The notes beneath the pieces were generated by a model. That model was not told the DNA's origin and did no database searches. It was given only the letters and a program-made list of their open reading frames with translations. A stretch of 64,000 nt of DNA from Planctomycetota bacterium (lineage in GTDB: Bacteria > Planctomycetota > Phycisphaerae > Phycisphaerales > SM1A02). Both the position numbers and the translations under genes were made by a program. Shown one piece after another: positions 26,032-35,575 of the stretch (position 1 is the stretch's first letter; every line of letters starts with the position of its first letter). Location: positions 1 to 64,000 of the forward strand of contig JACNLO010000049.1 of assembly GCA_014381555.1 (NCBI GenBank), in the 5' to 3' direction.

Positions 26032-27210
26032 TTACTTTGGCTCCAAAATATATTCTCGACCACCCCATTTCACAGGAGTACGATTATGCAGCATCGATGC
26101 AGAATCAAGGAAAAGTTTAGCAACAACTAAACCTCCAATTGGCGCAAATATGGCAAAGATTAATGGTGCATTGTTGATTCTGTACAGCCAACCAATAACG
26201 ATTGAGTATGCAATGAGAGAAGCTATCGAAGTCCAAAACAACCATGGAGAAACTTGGTGACCAACAACAATTCCTGCAACACCTGCTGCAGGCAAGAGAA
26301 TTGAAACCACAAAAGCTAATATTGCACTTCGCCGTAATCGGCTAATGTTTCGGGTACTGGACTCTATGTAAATTCGCTTCCAGCCCGTTTTGAATGCTTC
26401 AAATGTTGAGTACATGGAACAGCGGAGCATACCGTCTGCAAAAAGCATTTGAACCCTGCCACCTTCTTTATGAATGACCCTCGCAAAAGCAATGTCTTCA
26501 AGTAAATCATCTTTCACAGCAGTGTGACCACCTATTGATTCATAGGCGGTTCGAGAAAAAAGTAAGAATTGACCGTTTGCAAATGGACGAGATCGATGCT
26601 CTCGGTTCACACGATCAACTGGGAATTGTCGAACAAGGAATGTCCCTGCGATTGGTTGTACAACTCGTTCAAAAGTTTTTGTAATTGTGAGTGAACTTAA
26701 TAGACTCAATAATGAAGCATCTCGTTTTATCGCAGACGCTATAGAACAACACACCAATTCTGGATCAAATTGTGTGTCTGCATCTGTAAACAATAACCAA
26801 TCTCCTGTGGCTTTCTGTGCGCCAATTCGAGCGACGTTGCATTTTCCTGTCCAATCATCTGGACAATTATCGTTTTCAATGAGACAAATGCGGTCGTCTT
26901 CTTTGGCGTGTTCTTGAAGAATCTCAAGAGACCGATCAGTACATCGATCTAATACAAAGATGATTTGAATGTTTGCGTGTGATTGGCTTCGAATAGATTC
27001 AGCGCATCTATCTATTACTCGTTCTTCGTTGTGCACAGGGACAATAATGCTAACGGGGATACCCGAAGGTTTTGGAAGATGCAGGCCTTCGCGAATAGTG
27101 CATTTTGAATGCACCATGGCAAAAAGTCTGTATGCAACACCTAGCCACAAGCAAAGCGAAGCGAAAACAATTATGCCAAGAATATGTGAGGTGATTTCAA
27201 TTGCTGGCAT
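26032..27210 (-). CDS. Family 2 glycosyltransferase, HpnB/CrtQ-like
   Basis: A 392-residue membrane glycosyltransferase. It has an N-terminal helix (~8-30), a GT-A domain opening with PVSIIVPVHNEERVI, a DxD-type motif in LLFTDADTQFDPEL, an acceptor loop FANGQFLLFSRTAYESIGGH and DDLLEDIAFARVI, and two to three C-terminal helices. The pattern resembles the hopene-associated HpnB family and carotenoid glycosyltransferases. The true acceptor lipid is not evident from the sequence. It is followed by surE on the same strand and diverges from nnrE. Confidence 0.85.
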   Translation of the reverse strand: MPAIEITSHILGIIVFASLCLWLGVAYRLFAMVHSKCTIREGLHLPKPSGIPVSIIVPVHNEERVIDRCAESIRSQSHANIQIIFVLDRCTDRSLEILQEHAKEDDRICLIENDNCPDDWTGKCNVARIGAQKATGDWLLFTDADTQFDPELVCCSIASAIKRDASLLSLLSSLTITKTFERVVQPIAGTFLVRQFPVDRVNREHRSRPFANGQFLLFSRTAYESIGGHTAVKDDLLEDIAFARVIHKEGGRVQMLFADGMLRCSMYSTFEAFKTGWKRIYIESSTRNISRLRRSAILAFVVSILLPAAGVAGIVVGHQVSPWLFWTSIASLIAYSIVIGWLYRINNAPLIFAIFAPIGGLVVAKLFLDSASMLHNRTPVKWGGREYILEPK

Positions 27211-27246
27211 CAGTGCACATGGTACCTCGTTATCATCTACAAAACG

Positions 27247-27927
27247 ATGATTCCTTCATCAATCAATCAAACGCTTTTATTTTCACGCGAGTCATTGCGG
27301 GAAATTGATTCTTGCTCGGTTAACCAATACAACATCCCTGGTATTGTGTTGATGGAAAACGCGGCTAGAGGAGCGTCTGAAATTATTCTTGAGTCAATCA
27401 AGGACGAGATGAAGAATAACATTGTCATCTTATGTGGGAGCGGTAACAATGGTGGAGATGGATATGCGGTTGCCCGCCATCTTGTAAATGGTGGTTGTGA
27501 CGTTTCGATACTTCAACTTGACGAACCAAAGAGTGCAGACGCGAGAACGAATGCTACTAGTTGTGCCGCGATGGGTATTTCTATTGAACCGTGGACCCAG
27601 AATGCTTGTTATGAGGCTCCGCTCTTCATCGATGCAATATTTGGAACTGGGCTCGATCGTAACGTAGAAGGAAAATACGAAAAAGCAATTAACTATTGCA
27701 ACTCCCTTCCAACTCCATGCATTTCACTTGATATTCCCTCGGGCATGGATTGTGACACAGGGGGCACATTTGGGTGTTGCATCAATGCTTGGATAACAAT
27801 TTCATTTGTTGGAATGAAACTTGGGTTTCTCTGTGAAACTGCCAATAAATATCTCGGAAAAGTTGAGGTTACTGATATTGGTTGTCCACAAACTCTTCTT
27901 CAAAAGTACGGAAATACTCCAACATAG
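27247..27927 (+). CDS. nnrE: NAD(P)H-hydrate epimerase (YjeF_N domain)
   Basis: A 226-residue YjeF N-terminal domain protein that epimerises damaged NAD(P)HX for repair by a dehydratase. Motifs are IPGIVLMENAARGA, CGSGNNGGDGYAVARHL, DAIFGTGLDRNVEG and SLDIPSGMDCDTG. The ADP/ATP-dependent dehydratase domain often fused in bacteria is absent, so it must be a separate gene. It is 15 bp before the LolC-type permease. Confidence 0.93.
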   Translation: MIPSSINQTLLFSRESLREIDSCSVNQYNIPGIVLMENAARGASEIILESIKDEMKNNIVILCGSGNNGGDGYAVARHLVNGGCDVSILQLDEPKSADARTNATSCAAMGISIEPWTQNACYEAPLFIDAIFGTGLDRNVEGKYEKAINYCNSLPTPCISLDIPSGMDCDTGGTFGCCINAWITISFVGMKLGFLCETANKYLGKVEVTDIGCPQTLLQKYGNTPT

Positions 27928-27942
27928 TACGATGAGCAACCT

Positions 27943-29748
27943 GTGTACCAAACGCTACTCACATCTCGATATTTAACTAGTCGGGTCATCCCGCTAATCG
28001 CAGTTGGTGCTGTTGCGTTGTGTGTAGCTCTTGTCATTGTGATTGTTTCTGTTATGTCAGGCTTCCTTAATATGGTGCAATCTTCTGGACGGACGTTAAT
28101 GGGCGATGTCATCATTACATATGGAATCTCTGGGATTCCACACTACGAACAATTGATTCAACATCTAGAGAAAGATGAAAAAGTTCTTGCTGCTTCGCCT
28201 GTAGTCGATGGATGGGGTTTACTTCGTATGCCATATCCAGACTCTGAAGCAAAGCAGAGCGAAACCGTTCAAGTGTGGGGAATCGATCCAAGTTCATTTG
28301 CAAAAGTAACTTCCTTCGATGAGTCATTCCAATGGGAAACCCCCACTGATAATCAACGCGACTGGTTACTGTTCGATGCTATTACCGCTAACAAAGAATT
28401 GTTACGTTCAAACATGAATGATGAGGAATGGAACTCACTTGTAGAAATTATAAGTAATGCTTCACGCACTATGAATTATGAAAGTGGTTCTCTCTGGTCA
28501 GATGTACAAGCAATTCTCGATGTGCCTTTGTGGAATACAGTGCTGGGGTCCGATGAACGACTCACAAATTCCGATGCTCTACTTGAGCAGGGTCTCACGT
28601 TGTCTCAGAACGGAAGGGATGGCATTGTTTCTGGTCTTCATGTCTCAGAGGGGAACGTAAGACAGAAGGATGGCACGTACCAAGTAATTCGCAATGACTT
28701 TTGGTGGCTACCTAGATACGAAGGCACCTTGACGATGCTTCCAGTTGATTCTCAGGGCGGAATTATAGAACCTGAGTCTACTATTCTTCCTTTTGTGAAC
28801 GAGTTTCAATCTGGTGTATTCATGATTGATGAGTCAAGAGTTTTTGTCCCCATTCGCGTCTCCCAACAATTGTTGCACCTTGATGAAGCAGAAATTATAG
28901 ATGAAGATGATCCAACAGTTGTGCTTGGAATAGACCCTGCAAGAGCAACAAGTATCATCATCAGAGGGAGCGAGGATATTTCTGCAGAGAGTTTGCAGAG
29001 CAGAATTGTACAAATGTACGATGCTTTCATTGCTCAGTTGCCTAGTGATACGATTGTATTTCCGCCAATGAGAAATGATCCAGGATTATCCATTCATACA
29101 TGGGAAGAACAGCAGCGCAGTTTTACAGGTCCTATTGAAAAAGAACGAGAATTAATGCGAACTTTGTTTTCCATTGTCTATCTGGTTGTTGCAGCATTGA
29201 TACTTTCTATTTTCTGGTCCATTGTGTTTGAAAAAACTCGAGATATCGGCATCCTCAGAAGTATTGGAGCATCGCGTGGAAGCATTGTCTGGATTTTCTT
29301 GCAATACAGTCTTGTTGTTGGGGTAATCGGTTCAGGGCTTGGTTTATTTTTTGGCTGGCTAATCACAAAAAATATTAATGCAATACATTCTGGAATGGGA
29401 AACCCACCACTAAGTGTGGCTATTGGTGCATTTGTTATTACAGGATGTATTGCAATCTATACCATTATGAAATCAAGGGAAGGACAGTTATTACCAGTCG
29501 TCCTTGGCTCCCTTGGTTTGATTACATCTGGTGGTTTGGGCGCATTAATTCTATTCATCAGGCATATTGGTGGGCTGGTGGTTTGGGATGCTTCAGTGTA
29601 TTACTTCGCCATTATTCCAAACGAAGTCGACTGGCCCTCAAGTATCGTAACGGTTCTTGGTGCCATTCTCTTTTGTCTGCTTGGAGCAATAATTCCAGCT
29701 GCAAAAGCGGCTGATACCGATCCTGTAAAGGCACTTCGTCATGAGTAG
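27943..29748 (+). CDS. lolC: LolC/LolE-type ABC transporter permease
   Basis: A 601-residue permease of the MacB/LolCE group that, with LolD, releases lipoproteins from the inner membrane. It has helix 1 at ~16-40 (ALCVALVIVIVSVMSGFL), a very large periplasmic region to ~405, then FtsX-type helices ending in [20 protein letters not shown]. Between helices 3 and 4 there is extra hydrophobic sequence (~495-535), probably an additional membrane hairpin. It is longer than LolC of Escherichia coli (~400). The start is GTG 27943; no in-frame ATG is upstream. It overlaps the ATPase gene by 8 bp. Confidence 0.88.
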   Translation: MYQTLLTSRYLTSRVIPLIAVGAVALCVALVIVIVSVMSGFLNMVQSSGRTLMGDVIITYGISGIPHYEQLIQHLEKDEKVLAASPVVDGWGLLRMPYPDSEAKQSETVQVWGIDPSSFAKVTSFDESFQWETPTDNQRDWLLFDAITANKELLRSNMNDEEWNSLVEIISNASRTMNYESGSLWSDVQAILDVPLWNTVLGSDERLTNSDALLEQGLTLSQNGRDGIVSGLHVSEGNVRQKDGTYQVIRNDFWWLPRYEGTLTMLPVDSQGGIIEPESTILPFVNEFQSGVFMIDESRVFVPIRVSQQLLHLDEAEIIDEDDPTVVLGIDPARATSIIIRGSEDISAESLQSRIVQMYDAFIAQLPSDTIVFPPMRNDPGLSIHTWEEQQRSFTGPIEKERELMRTLFSIVYLVVAALILSIFWSIVFEKTRDIGILRSIGASRGSIVWIFLQYSLVVGVIGSGLGLFFGWLITKNINAIHSGMGNPPLSVAIGAFVITGCIAIYTIMKSREGQLLPVVLGSLGLITSGGLGALILFIRHIGGLVVWDASVYYFAIIPNEVDWPSSIVTVLGAILFCLLGAIIPAAKAADTDPVKALRHE

Positions 29749-30448
29749 TTCAATCATTCTTGAAGGTAAAAACTTAAAAAAGACTTACGAACTTGGTCGT
29801 GCAAAAGTCCAAGTGTTGCTCAACGCTTCACTTCAAGTAATGCAGGGTGAGTGGGTAACTATTCTGGGATCAAGCGGTTCGGGAAAATCTACTATATTGC
29901 ATTTGCTTGGCGGTCTCGATCGACCCGATGTAGACGGAGGAGATGTTCTGTTCCATGGTGAATCTGTGTGGACAAGGTCGAATAAACAAATCAATCATTA
30001 CCGAAATACACAAATTGGGTTTGTGTTCCAGTTCTATCATCTCCTTCCTGAACTTACGGTTCTTGAAAACACTGTCCTCCCAGCGATGATAGGTTCTCAT
30101 TCCACTTCAACATCTTCAGCAAAGGACAAGGCGACGTCCCTACTAGAACAATTTGGATTAGGACACCGGCTCCAACACCGCCCTCGCGAGCTCTCTGGAG
30201 GAGAACGACAGCGCGCTGCTATCGCCCGAGCGCTTGTAAACGAGCCAAGTATCTTGCTCGCAGATGAACCCACCGGAAATCTCGACGAAGAAACAGGCAA
30301 TGAAATTCTGGACGTATTGGCCCAACTCCACCAGGATGGTCTTACTGTGGTTCTTGTGACTCACAACGTTGAAATTGCTGCGATGGGAAACCGCTCTGTG
30401 CATCTTAGGCACGGTGCCATCGAACAACCCGCCACTTTGGCACAATAG
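29741..30448 (+). CDS. lolD: ABC transporter ATP-binding protein LolD
   Basis: A 235-residue ATPase of the LolD/MacB type. It has Walker [15 protein letters not shown]-loop [18 protein letters not shown], signature [15 protein letters not shown], Walker [13 protein letters not shown] and a switch His in VVLVTHNVE. It powers the permease encoded just upstream, with which it overlaps. Together they form a LolC/E-LolD unit; whether one permease forms a homodimer (LolF-like) or another exists elsewhere cannot be seen here. Confidence 0.93.
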   Translation: MSSSIILEGKNLKKTYELGRAKVQVLLNASLQVMQGEWVTILGSSGSGKSTILHLLGGLDRPDVDGGDVLFHGESVWTRSNKQINHYRNTQIGFVFQFYHLLPELTVLENTVLPAMIGSHSTSTSSAKDKATSLLEQFGLGHRLQHRPRELSGGERQRAAIARALVNEPSILLADEPTGNLDEETGNEILDVLAQLHQDGLTVVLVTHNVEIAAMGNRSVHLRHGAIEQPATLAQ

Positions 30449-30630
30449 ATAATTCTGCCCTATTTTAATATATGCAATATTGCCTTTATCTGGCTAATAC
30501 GCACATTATTTATTTTATCTTCAGAACAACTGGAATGGAACGCGCCTTGCACCGATTGTATAGGTGGCGGGTATCGTTATGCTCGCCAAAAAAGCACATC
30601 CCGCATATCATGTGGGCGGAGAACTGAACA

Positions 30631-33159
30631 ATGTTTGAACGATTAACAGACCGCGCTCGAAAAGTAATGGCTCTTGCGAACCAAGAAGCCCAACGCTTTA
30701 ACCACGAATACATCGGAACAGAGCATATCCTGCTCGGACTTGTGAAAGAAGGGTCTGGCGTCGGTGCAAATGTACTTAAGCACCTAGAAATTGACCTGCG
30801 AAAAGTTCGACTTGAAGTTGAAAAACTCGTCAAAAGTGGTCCAGATATGGTCATGATGGGAAAATTACCACAAACCCCACGAGCAAAAAAGGTTATTGAG
30901 TACGCAATTGAAGAAGCACGCTCACTAAATCATAACTACGTTGGCACCGAACACCTCCTCCTTGGTTTACTTCGTGAACAAGATGGTGTTGCAGCTCAAG
31001 TACTTATGAATCTTGGCCTGAAACTTGAAGATGTACGTGAAGAAGTATTGAACCTCCTTGGTGCAGGCGTTGGTCAACTTGAAGAAATTGACGAAGAAGG
31101 CATGGAACCACAAGGTGATTCCCCGGGTCCTGCTCCTCGTCGTGGTAAAAGTAAAACTCCCGCACTTGATAGTTTTGGGCGAGATTTAACAGAACTTGCG
31201 AAAAAGAATGAACTTGATCCTGTCATTGGTCGCCATAAAGAAATTGAAAGACTTGTTCAAATTCTTTGCCGACGAACCAAGAACAACCCCGTTCTTCTTG
31301 GTGAAGCCGGTGTTGGTAAAACTGCAATTATTGAAGGACTCGCTCAACGAATAATTGAAGGCGAAGTTCCTGACCTTCTTCATGATCGAAGAGTGGTTGT
31401 ACTTGACCTTGCAATGATGGTTGCTGGTACAAAATACCGCGGTCAGTTTGAAGAACGAATCAAAGCAGTGATGAACGAGGTGCGTCGAGCAAAGAATATA
31501 CTTTTGTTCATTGACGAACTTCACACTCTCGTTGGTGCAGGTGGAGCCGAAGGAGCAATCGATGCTTCAAACGTTCTTAAGCCCGCGCTTTCTCGAGGTG
31601 AAATTCAGTGCATCGGCGCAACGACTTTTGATGAATACCGTAAGTACATTGAAAAAGATAATGCACTTGAACGACGATTCCAATCAATTGCCGTAAACCC
31701 ACCAAACACACAAGACACCATTGAAATTCTTAAGGGATTACGTGAACGATATGAACAACATCACCGCGTAAAATTTACGAATGAGGCAATTCTTGCAGCA
31801 GTTGAATTATCCAACCGTTACATTTCTGATCGTGTTCAACCTGATAAATCTATTGATGTAATTGATGAGGCAGGTGCACGAGTACGTCTAAAATCAATGA
31901 CAAAACCCCCTTCAATGGCTGACCTTGAAGAACAACTTGAATTACTCAAAGTGAAGAAAGACGAAGCGGTAAAAAATGCTGATTATGAAGCAGCTGCTTC
32001 GCTCCGCGATGAAGCCGAACAACTTCGCTCGAAGAAAGACGGATTGCAAAAAGAGTGGCGAGAACAAATGAATGAAATAACAAGCGAAGTTGATGATAAC
32101 ATCATTGCTGAAGTTGTTTCAAGCATGACAGGCGTTCCGTTAACCCGTCTTGAAGAAGCAGAGTCACAACGGCTTTTACAACTTGAAGATGAACTTCACA
32201 AAACTGTCATTAGCCAACATGATGGCATCACTCAAATCGCAAAAGCTATTCGCAAATCTCGAAGTGGATTGAAAGATCCAAATCGACCAATGGGCTCGTT
32301 CTTGTTTCTTGGTCCAACAGGTGTTGGCAAAACACTTCTTGCAAAAGCAATTGCTGAATTCATGTTTGGTGATTCTGATTCGCTCGTCTATCTTGATATG
32401 TCCGAATACATGGAAAAGCACACTGTCTCACGATTAGTAGGCGCTCCTCCCGGATATGTTGGGTATGAAGAGGGTGGACAACTCACTGAAAAAATCCGTC
32501 GCAAACCCTATGCTGTCGTCCTTTTCGACGAAGTTGAAAAGGCGCATGGCGACATCTTTAACATGTTGCTTCAGATTATGGAAGAAGGACGTTTAACCGA
32601 CTCCTTTGGTCGACAAGTTGATTTCAGAAACACAATTGTAATTTTAACTTCAAACATCGGCTCTGATCTTATCAAGGGTGGGCAATCCTTCGGATTCGGT
32701 AAACGTGAAGAGGTCATGGACTATGATAAATTGAAGAAACAACTTCTCAGTGAGACTGAAAAGTTCTTCCGACCAGAATTCATCAATCGACTTGACGATG
32801 TTGTAGTCTTTCAACCTTTATCAAAAGATGATCTTTACTCCATCATCGATATTGAACTTGCAAAAATCATGAAGCGATTGGAAGCCAAGGGTATCACAAT
32901 GGAACTTGATCAAGCGGCACAAGATTTCCTCATCGAAAAAGGGTACAACCCCGACTTTGGTGCAAGACCTCTCCGGCGTGCACTTGGTACTTATATCGAA
33001 GATCCACTTGCTGAATCATTGCTCGCGGGTGATTACTCCGAAGGACACCACGTGGAAATCACTCACAAAGAAGGTGATGAACACTTGTTCTTTTCTTCCA
33101 AAGAAAAGGAAGAAACAAGTGAACCAGAACCAGAACCATCTGGCGCAAGTAGCGACTAA
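30631..33159 (+). CDS. clpC: ATP-dependent Clp protease ATP-binding subunit ClpC
   Basis: An 842-residue ClpC, the unfoldase partner of ClpP. It starts with two Clp-N repeats (MFERLTDRARKVMALANQEA and YAIEEARSLNHNYVGTEHLL). AAA1 follows with GEAGVGKTAIIEG, then a UVR motif near 425-460 and AAA2 with GPTGVGKTLLAKA and LFDEVEKAH. An acidic tail (SEPEPEPSG) ends the protein. The UVR motif separates ClpC from ClpA and ClpB. It has its own 182-bp upstream gap. The ctsR-mcsAB genes of Gram-positive clpC operons are absent. Confidence 0.96.
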   Translation: MFERLTDRARKVMALANQEAQRFNHEYIGTEHILLGLVKEGSGVGANVLKHLEIDLRKVRLEVEKLVKSGPDMVMMGKLPQTPRAKKVIEYAIEEARSLNHNYVGTEHLLLGLLREQDGVAAQVLMNLGLKLEDVREEVLNLLGAGVGQLEEIDEEGMEPQGDSPGPAPRRGKSKTPALDSFGRDLTELAKKNELDPVIGRHKEIERLVQILCRRTKNNPVLLGEAGVGKTAIIEGLAQRIIEGEVPDLLHDRRVVVLDLAMMVAGTKYRGQFEERIKAVMNEVRRAKNILLFIDELHTLVGAGGAEGAIDASNVLKPALSRGEIQCIGATTFDEYRKYIEKDNALERRFQSIAVNPPNTQDTIEILKGLRERYEQHHRVKFTNEAILAAVELSNRYISDRVQPDKSIDVIDEAGARVRLKSMTKPPSMADLEEQLELLKVKKDEAVKNADYEAAASLRDEAEQLRSKKDGLQKEWREQMNEITSEVDDNIIAEVVSSMTGVPLTRLEEAESQRLLQLEDELHKTVISQHDGITQIAKAIRKSRSGLKDPNRPMGSFLFLGPTGVGKTLLAKAIAEFMFGDSDSLVYLDMSEYMEKHTVSRLVGAPPGYVGYEEGGQLTEKIRRKPYAVVLFDEVEKAHGDIFNMLLQIMEEGRLTDSFGRQVDFRNTIVILTSNIGSDLIKGGQSFGFGKREEVMDYDKLKKQLLSETEKFFRPEFINRLDDVVVFQPLSKDDLYSIIDIELAKIMKRLEAKGITMELDQAAQDFLIEKGYNPDFGARPLRRALGTYIEDPLAESLLAGDYSEGHHVEITHKEGDEHLFFSSKEKEETSEPEPEPSGASSD

Positions 33160-33182
33160 GTTAAATTTAATAAGAAATCACC

Positions 33183-33884
33183 CTAAAACGGGCAATCAGC
33201 CACTGAAGTGAGCCGATTGCCTGTTTTTGGGTGGATTACTGTCAACGAAAGCGCATGTAGGAGTAATCGATCTGACATCCCCTGTACTTGTGATGGCGCA
33301 TACAAGTCATCGCCGAGAATTGGATGCCCAATCTCGCGAAGATGAATACGTAGTTGATGCGATCGACCGGTAATGGGTCGCAACTCGATTCGAGCTCTAT
33401 CCCCTTTCTGTTCCACCAAACTCCAGTGTGTTTGTGATGGCTTGCCCTGTTCAAAATCAACACACTGCATTGGGGGATTATCCATATCTTTTCGTATTGG
33501 AAGATCGATAGTCCCACTTTGTTCCTCAAAATGACCGCACACTTCCGCGATATATGTCTTTTCTACTTCACGATCTTGGAATTGGCGGCTTAACTCACGG
33601 TGAGTATCCGCATCTCTTGCCATAACAAGAACTCCTGAGGTATCCATATCCAATCGATGCACAATCCGAGCCCCTTCAATCGCTGAAGCAACCCGAACAG
33701 CCAAACAATCTATTTTGTCGAGCCCAATACCCTTCACACTCAGTAAACCAGATGGTTTACTGACCGTCACTAGGTAATCATCATGGTATAACACTTGTAC
33801 ACCGTGCGGTACATGGTCTGGTGGCGTATGATGTGCGGTTCGATTACTCAAGGAGATTACCAATGATAGTACATTGTATGCCAC
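33183..33884 (-). CDS. RluA-family pseudouridine synthase
   Basis: A 233-residue synthase that converts uridine to pseudouridine in rRNA or tRNA. The catalytic Asp lies in IVHRLDMDTSGVLVMARD, and other core motifs are VSKPSGLLSVKG, YIAEVCGHF and LRPITGRSHQLRIHLREIGH. It lacks an S4 domain, like RluA/TruC-type enzymes; the target site is not predictable. The GTG at 33884 has a GAGAAG-like site upstream, but this start overlaps the 5' end of the divergent propeller gene. TTG and GTG codons further in (for example GTG in VQVLYHDDYL) are alternatives. Confidence 0.9.
   Translation of the reverse strand: MAYNVLSLVISLSNRTAHHTPPDHVPHGVQVLYHDDYLVTVSKPSGLLSVKGIGLDKIDCLAVRVASAIEGARIVHRLDMDTSGVLVMARDADTHRELSRQFQDREVEKTYIAEVCGHFEEQSGTIDLPIRKDMDNPPMQCVDFEQGKPSQTHWSLVEQKGDRARIELRPITGRSHQLRIHLREIGHPILGDDLYAPSQVQGMSDRLLLHALSLTVIHPKTGNRLTSVADCPF
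33188..33229 (+). terminator. Terminator after clpC
   Basis: Stem GGCAATC (33191-33197) / GATTGCC (33215-33221) with an internal GC pairing is followed by GTTTTT. It lies about 30 bp after the clpC stop. The left arm includes the last codons of the convergent pseudouridine synthase gene, so the terminator is shared with coding sequence. Confidence 0.75.
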
Positions 33885-34975
33885 TACTTCTCACCCTTGC
33901 TGGTATTACCACCTCACCCCTTCATCCTGATGAAGCGAGCGCTATTGGGGAGCCAGTATTGTTAACAGATCCAACCTTTTTCCTTAAAGCGGGCGAATCT
34001 TATTTTGATCCAGATACAAAGCGGGTCATTTTCCAGGCCATTGAACATCCAAAAGAGGGGCAAGAACCGGATGATGATTATGGAATGTATCTTGGAGATT
34101 TGACTTTCAACAACGATGGCGCAATCACCGGCTTAAATAACATTACGCGTTTGAGTAATGAGGGTTCTGCCAACACATGTGGCTGGTTCCACCCTGAAGA
34201 TGATTCGCTTGTGATGTACGCAACAACCACAACCCCACTTGTCGACGGTGATATACCTGGCTATCAGCGAGGGACTGGGAGATATAGATGGGCGTTTCCT
34301 CCGAAAATGAACATCGTCTCTAAAAATCTCAAAGATAATTCTGTTACCCAAATTATCACTGATGATAAACATTATCTAGCAGAAGGGTCTTGGAGCCCAG
34401 ATGCTAGGCATGTTGTGTACTGTTCACTTGCCTCTGGTGCGGGAGACATTTACATTACGGATCTTCAAACTGGAGAAAACAGACTCATTGTTGGAGATGA
34501 AGGATATGACGGAGGACCTTTCTTTTCACCTGATGGAAAACGTATTGTCTATCGATCTGACAGAAGAGGAAATGATTTACTGCAACTCTATGTTTCTGAA
34601 CTTAGTTTCGATGAGAACGGGTCTATCGTAGGAATCGAAAAAGAATACCAGCTGACTGATAATGAACATGTAAACTGGGGACCATTTTGGCATCCGAACA
34701 ACCGGTTTATTATTTATGCAACAAGTGAAGTGAGTCATCGAAATTACGAACTATTCGTTTGCGATGCAGATAGTGGTAAAGCTGATGGAACCACTCGCTA
34801 TGGAATTCGTCGAAGACGTATAACACATGCCGATGGATTTGATGGTCTGCCAGTATTTGATACTTCTGGCAAATGGCTCATGTGGACGAGCAAGAGAGAA
34901 ACCGGAACAAGCCAACTTTGGGTTGCTCCATTTTTGTTTGAACTTGATGCGGGGCCAGCTGTCATGGGACATTAA
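33863..34975 (+). CDS. Secreted TolB-like beta-propeller protein
   Basis: A 370-residue exported protein. The N-terminus MIVHCMPLLLTLAGITTSP is a probable signal sequence. PD40/WD40-like blades repeat through the chain: GSWSPDARHVVYCSLASGAG, FFSPDGKRIVYRSDRRGNDL, GPFWHPNNRFIIYATSE and FDTSGKWLMWTSKRETGTSQ. Such TolB-type propellers bind proteins or carbohydrate in the periplasm. AAGGAG 7 nt before ATG 33863 fixes the start; an upstream ATG at 33821 has none. Its stop codon shares one base with the start of the next lipoprotein gene. Confidence 0.85.
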   Translation: MIVHCMPLLLTLAGITTSPLHPDEASAIGEPVLLTDPTFFLKAGESYFDPDTKRVIFQAIEHPKEGQEPDDDYGMYLGDLTFNNDGAITGLNNITRLSNEGSANTCGWFHPEDDSLVMYATTTTPLVDGDIPGYQRGTGRYRWAFPPKMNIVSKNLKDNSVTQIITDDKHYLAEGSWSPDARHVVYCSLASGAGDIYITDLQTGENRLIVGDEGYDGGPFFSPDGKRIVYRSDRRGNDLLQLYVSELSFDENGSIVGIEKEYQLTDNEHVNWGPFWHPNNRFIIYATSEVSHRNYELFVCDADSGKADGTTRYGIRRRRITHADGFDGLPVFDTSGKWLMWTSKRETGTSQLWVAPFLFELDAGPAVMGH

Positions 34976-35574
34976 TGTCACTTCAAAGGAACATTCTAAT
35001 AACAACGTTTTTACTTACTGGATGTGGAACCCAAACTACCGAGTATCGCACAAGCCCTAGTTGGCAAACAGCGCTGTCAGGTGGGAACAGTGTGGACCAT
35101 GTCCGAGATGATGGGACAGTTGTAAAATTTAACTCCTCAAACGAATCATCAAGCCATACCATTAAAGAATATTTAAACACCATTGAGTTACAAGAAAAAG
35201 ATGAGATAACCGGAGAATTAACAGTAAGATCCATTCTTCCAGAGCACGTGCTCAATCACACTTTAACTTGTTTAAGGGATCGTAATTGGGATGTCTTGTA
35301 CGAACAAATCATCAGTGCAAAATCTCGCCAATATTATTCACAACTCGAAAATGGTCGCGAAGAATTCGACATGTTTTTTATAACTAATCGCCGAGAGCTT
35401 GCTAGAACTCTTCAACGAATTCATGGGGGAAAGGGCTTTGGAGATATGGTTGCTTCAGAAAATGGGAACACAATTATCTATGAATTGTCTGCAAGGGTTG
35501 CGAGTGGTTACAAATTCAAAGCAGTTACCTTTGTCAGAGAAGATCAGTTTCTAAAACTTGACTCCATTCGGTAA
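34975..35574 (+). CDS. Hypothetical lipoprotein
   Basis: A 199-residue lipoprotein: signal NILITTFLLTGCGT with lipobox LTGC and Cys at position 17. The mature part starts with a polar linker and ends in a compact domain (~80-199) that includes YYSQLENGREEFDMFFITNR. No family was recognised. The TAATG junction with the propeller gene implies coupled translation, so the two probably form one envelope unit. It converges with the FIST gene with a 1-bp gap and no visible terminator. Confidence 0.8.
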   Translation: MSLQRNILITTFLLTGCGTQTTEYRTSPSWQTALSGGNSVDHVRDDGTVVKFNSSNESSSHTIKEYLNTIELQEKDEITGELTVRSILPEHVLNHTLTCLRDRNWDVLYEQIISAKSRQYYSQLENGREEFDMFFITNRRELARTLQRIHGGKGFGDMVASENGNTIIYELSARVASGYKFKAVTFVREDQFLKLDSIR

Positions 35575-35575
35575 T

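Noticed and set aside
30510-30854. 114-residue minus-strand ORF over the clpC start
   Set aside because: It is Ser/Thr/Arg-rich shadow of the Clp-N domain and extends over the clpC promoter without a start signal.
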